NCBI RefSeq assembly: GCF_009730915.1
Contig: NC_052482.1
Span: 20,738,345-20,802,344, forward strand
Source of the DNA: Dioscorea cayenensis subsp. rotundata
Lineage: Eukaryota; Streptophyta; Magnoliopsida; Dioscoreales; Dioscoreaceae
Direction: 5' to 3'
DNA: 64,000 nt
Shown: piece after piece, positions 62,901-64,000 of the stretch
Position numbering within the stretch: the first letter of the stretch is position 1
How the letters are laid out: every line of letters begins with the position of its first letter
Translations under genes and position numbers: made by a program
Notes under the pieces: generated by a model
The model's database searches: none
Told to the model about the DNA's origin: nothing
The model's input: only the letters and a program-made list of their open reading frames with translations

Positions 62901-63013
62901 CTCTGAGATCCTTCCTTTATGGTGTCAAGCCTAAAAGGCCATCAATATTTTCATGCATGAGCCCTGCATTGCAAAAGCAATACAGTCACATGCGAGCTGG
63001 CTTTCCAACATGA
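59964..63013 (+). CDS. NET2: NETWORKED 2-like actin-binding protein, two exons
   Basis: 920 residues. Exon 1 (59964-60057) encodes MLQRAASNAYSWWWASHIRT and the start of the NAB domain; exon 2 (60345-63013) completes it (MEEKMKSMLKIIDEDADSFA, then AEMYYKKRPELM, then ANHTIATAFPDQVQF). The NAB domain (about 10-115) binds F-actin. The rest is coiled coil typical of NET proteins, with the IRQ-like end AxIPLRSFLYGVKPKR and SIFSCMSPALQKQYSHM that marks the NET2 branch, whose members link actin to membranes mainly in pollen. The NAB domain is complete only if exon 1 is joined to exon 2. The donor is AAG followed by GC, so this is a GC-AG intron of 287 bases; reading on meets TAG at once. Exon 2's own upstream ATG (60317) is not the start. 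Confidence 0.93.
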
Positions 63014-63400
63014 ATTCACTTCCATTTTATAAAACTTTTTTGACTCAAACTTGTGGTTTGATTCACACACTGATGAGTCATTGCTTGTAATTCTGATTTT
63101 TAATGTGTTTGTGTGTGATGCATACATAGCTTCAGTGCTTCAAGTTGTGCTAAAAAAATAGCAGAAACTTCGTCTGTAAACTATTAAAGGCATATCATTC
63201 TACGGTGGTGATTCAGCAATTTTTTATTTTTTTTTAAATTATTCACATCACTTCCTCTCTCCATTCGAGTTACAGTTTGTAAATAACACTAAAAGAAATT
63301 CAGAGTTACAACTGTTTACTCAGTATCTAAATTTCATTGTCCAGTCTTAACGCATCTGCAACGCCGAACGCTCATTTCATTGTGTATTTATTCTTGAAGG
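63014..63400. other. 3' flank of the NET2-like gene
   Basis: Probable 3'UTR and AT-rich intergenic DNA; nothing else seen. Confidence 0.6.
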
Positions 63401-63535
63401 GACACGCGTCAATATCAGCAGTCCTTGTTTAACCCGCAACTGTCCACGTGGCACGCGTTCTATTCTAAATGCTACGCGTTGCTCACGCGGTTAAGTCAAT
63501 GGACAAATATATATATATATATATATATATATTCT
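63401..63535 (+). promoter_or_regulatory. Cluster of CGCG boxes and a G-box before a (TA)n tract
   Basis: ACGCGT at 63404, 63453 and 63474, CACGCGG at 63484, and CACGTG at 63445-63450, all within 90 bp, followed by a TA run (63508-63533) that could act as a TATA region. The VCGCGB core is the binding site of CAMTA calmodulin-binding factors. It probably belongs to a plus-strand gene starting near 63540. Confidence 0.5.
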
Positions 63536-64000
63536 GATGCCCTTCTTCTTTCTCGGAGGCCTTCGACCTGTTCCTTGATTTCTTTGAGGATTTCGGTGCG
63601 TGTTTCTTTACTCTCGTTTCAATTTATGATATTGTATAGATCTTTTTGTCTTTTAAGAATTATTTGAGTTTGTGATCTGTGTTTTAAGGGTTTTTTTAGA
63701 GAAAATTGGGATATATATGATTGTTGGATTGGATTTAGTTTTTGCTATTTTATCGTTTTGATCGAAATTAGCTGTTTTAAATATTGGTGAGCATCGTTTT
63801 TTCTTCATTTTTAATGGAAATTTTGGTGTGTGTGTGATCAGATCGTTGTTATGGGAAAAAAATGATGTGATTGTTGTATTGGATTTCGGTTTGCGATCAG
63901 ATCATTTTGATCTAATGTTTTTGATAAAGTGGATAAACCACAATTTATTAAAATCAAAAGAGAAGTACAGAACTGGAAAAATCTAATGTTTTTTGCTTTG
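63536..64000 (+). other. Probable 5' leader and first intron of a gene beyond the right edge
   Basis: A short pyrimidine-rich, GC-balanced stretch (63536-63598) ends in a donor-like GGTGCGTG and is followed by T-rich, intron-like DNA to the window end. No coding exon is reached, so the gene is unknown. Confidence 0.35.

Overview
This is plant nuclear DNA, almost certainly from a flowering plant. The evidence is a CrRLK1L receptor kinase, LRR receptor-like proteins, an ER-type Ca2+-ATPase, a NET2-type actin-binding protein, GT-AG introns, and plant transposon classes (Stowaway, hAT, Harbinger, MULE, Ty1-copia, LINE, SINE) in a very AT-rich background. The sequence alone does not fix the species or settle monocot versus dicot. 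Two runs of exactly 1000 N (30659-31658 and 47001-48000) are assembly gaps, probably of nominal size.

Layout. 1-7.2 kb is mostly AT-rich intergenic DNA with degraded repeats and, at the left edge, the probable 5' end of a minus-strand gene. 7.2-9.7 kb carries an intact intronless HERK1-like receptor kinase. 9.7-41.4 kb is a tandemly duplicated block. Its unit is the 3' end of the HERK1-like gene, then a repeat-rich spacer, then a minus-strand receptor-like protein (RLP) gene and its promoter. Unit 1 holds the intact RLP (14123-17458). Unit 2 holds a second RLP (29669-39098) broken by a nonsense codon, a frameshift and a Ty1-copia element. HERK1 3'-end fragments recur at 23.9 kb and 40.9 kb. 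Because the block is duplicated, several transposon insertions have their empty site visible in the sister copy: a hAT-type element, a Harbinger-type MITE and a 2.36-kb MULE. The MULE contains a fragment of a pyruvate decarboxylase gene (a Pack-MULE) and a nested solo LTR.

42.0-47.0 kb is the minus-strand gene for an ER-type Ca2+-ATPase; its first ~220 residues lie in the second gap. One of its introns holds five copies of a 122-bp tandem repeat. At 49.4 kb a histone H4 gene (minus) and a 15-exon SET-domain lysine methyltransferase gene (plus, 50.1-55.9 kb) diverge from a 371-bp shared promoter. 57.0-58.9 kb is a 5'-truncated LINE. 60.0-63.0 kb is a two-exon NETWORKED 2-like gene whose intron begins with GC rather than GT. 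The right edge looks like the promoter and leader of a further plus-strand gene.

The genes do not form a pathway. HERK1-like and RLP proteins are both cell-surface receptors of growth and immunity, and the RLP block shows the local tandem-duplication dynamics typical of resistance-type loci. The rest are housekeeping or tissue genes. I found no convincing new enzymatic system. The most notable items are the Pack-MULE with its PDC fragment, the duplicated receptor block, a 5S rRNA-like fragment that may be a Cassandra LTR remnant, and the GC-AG intron.
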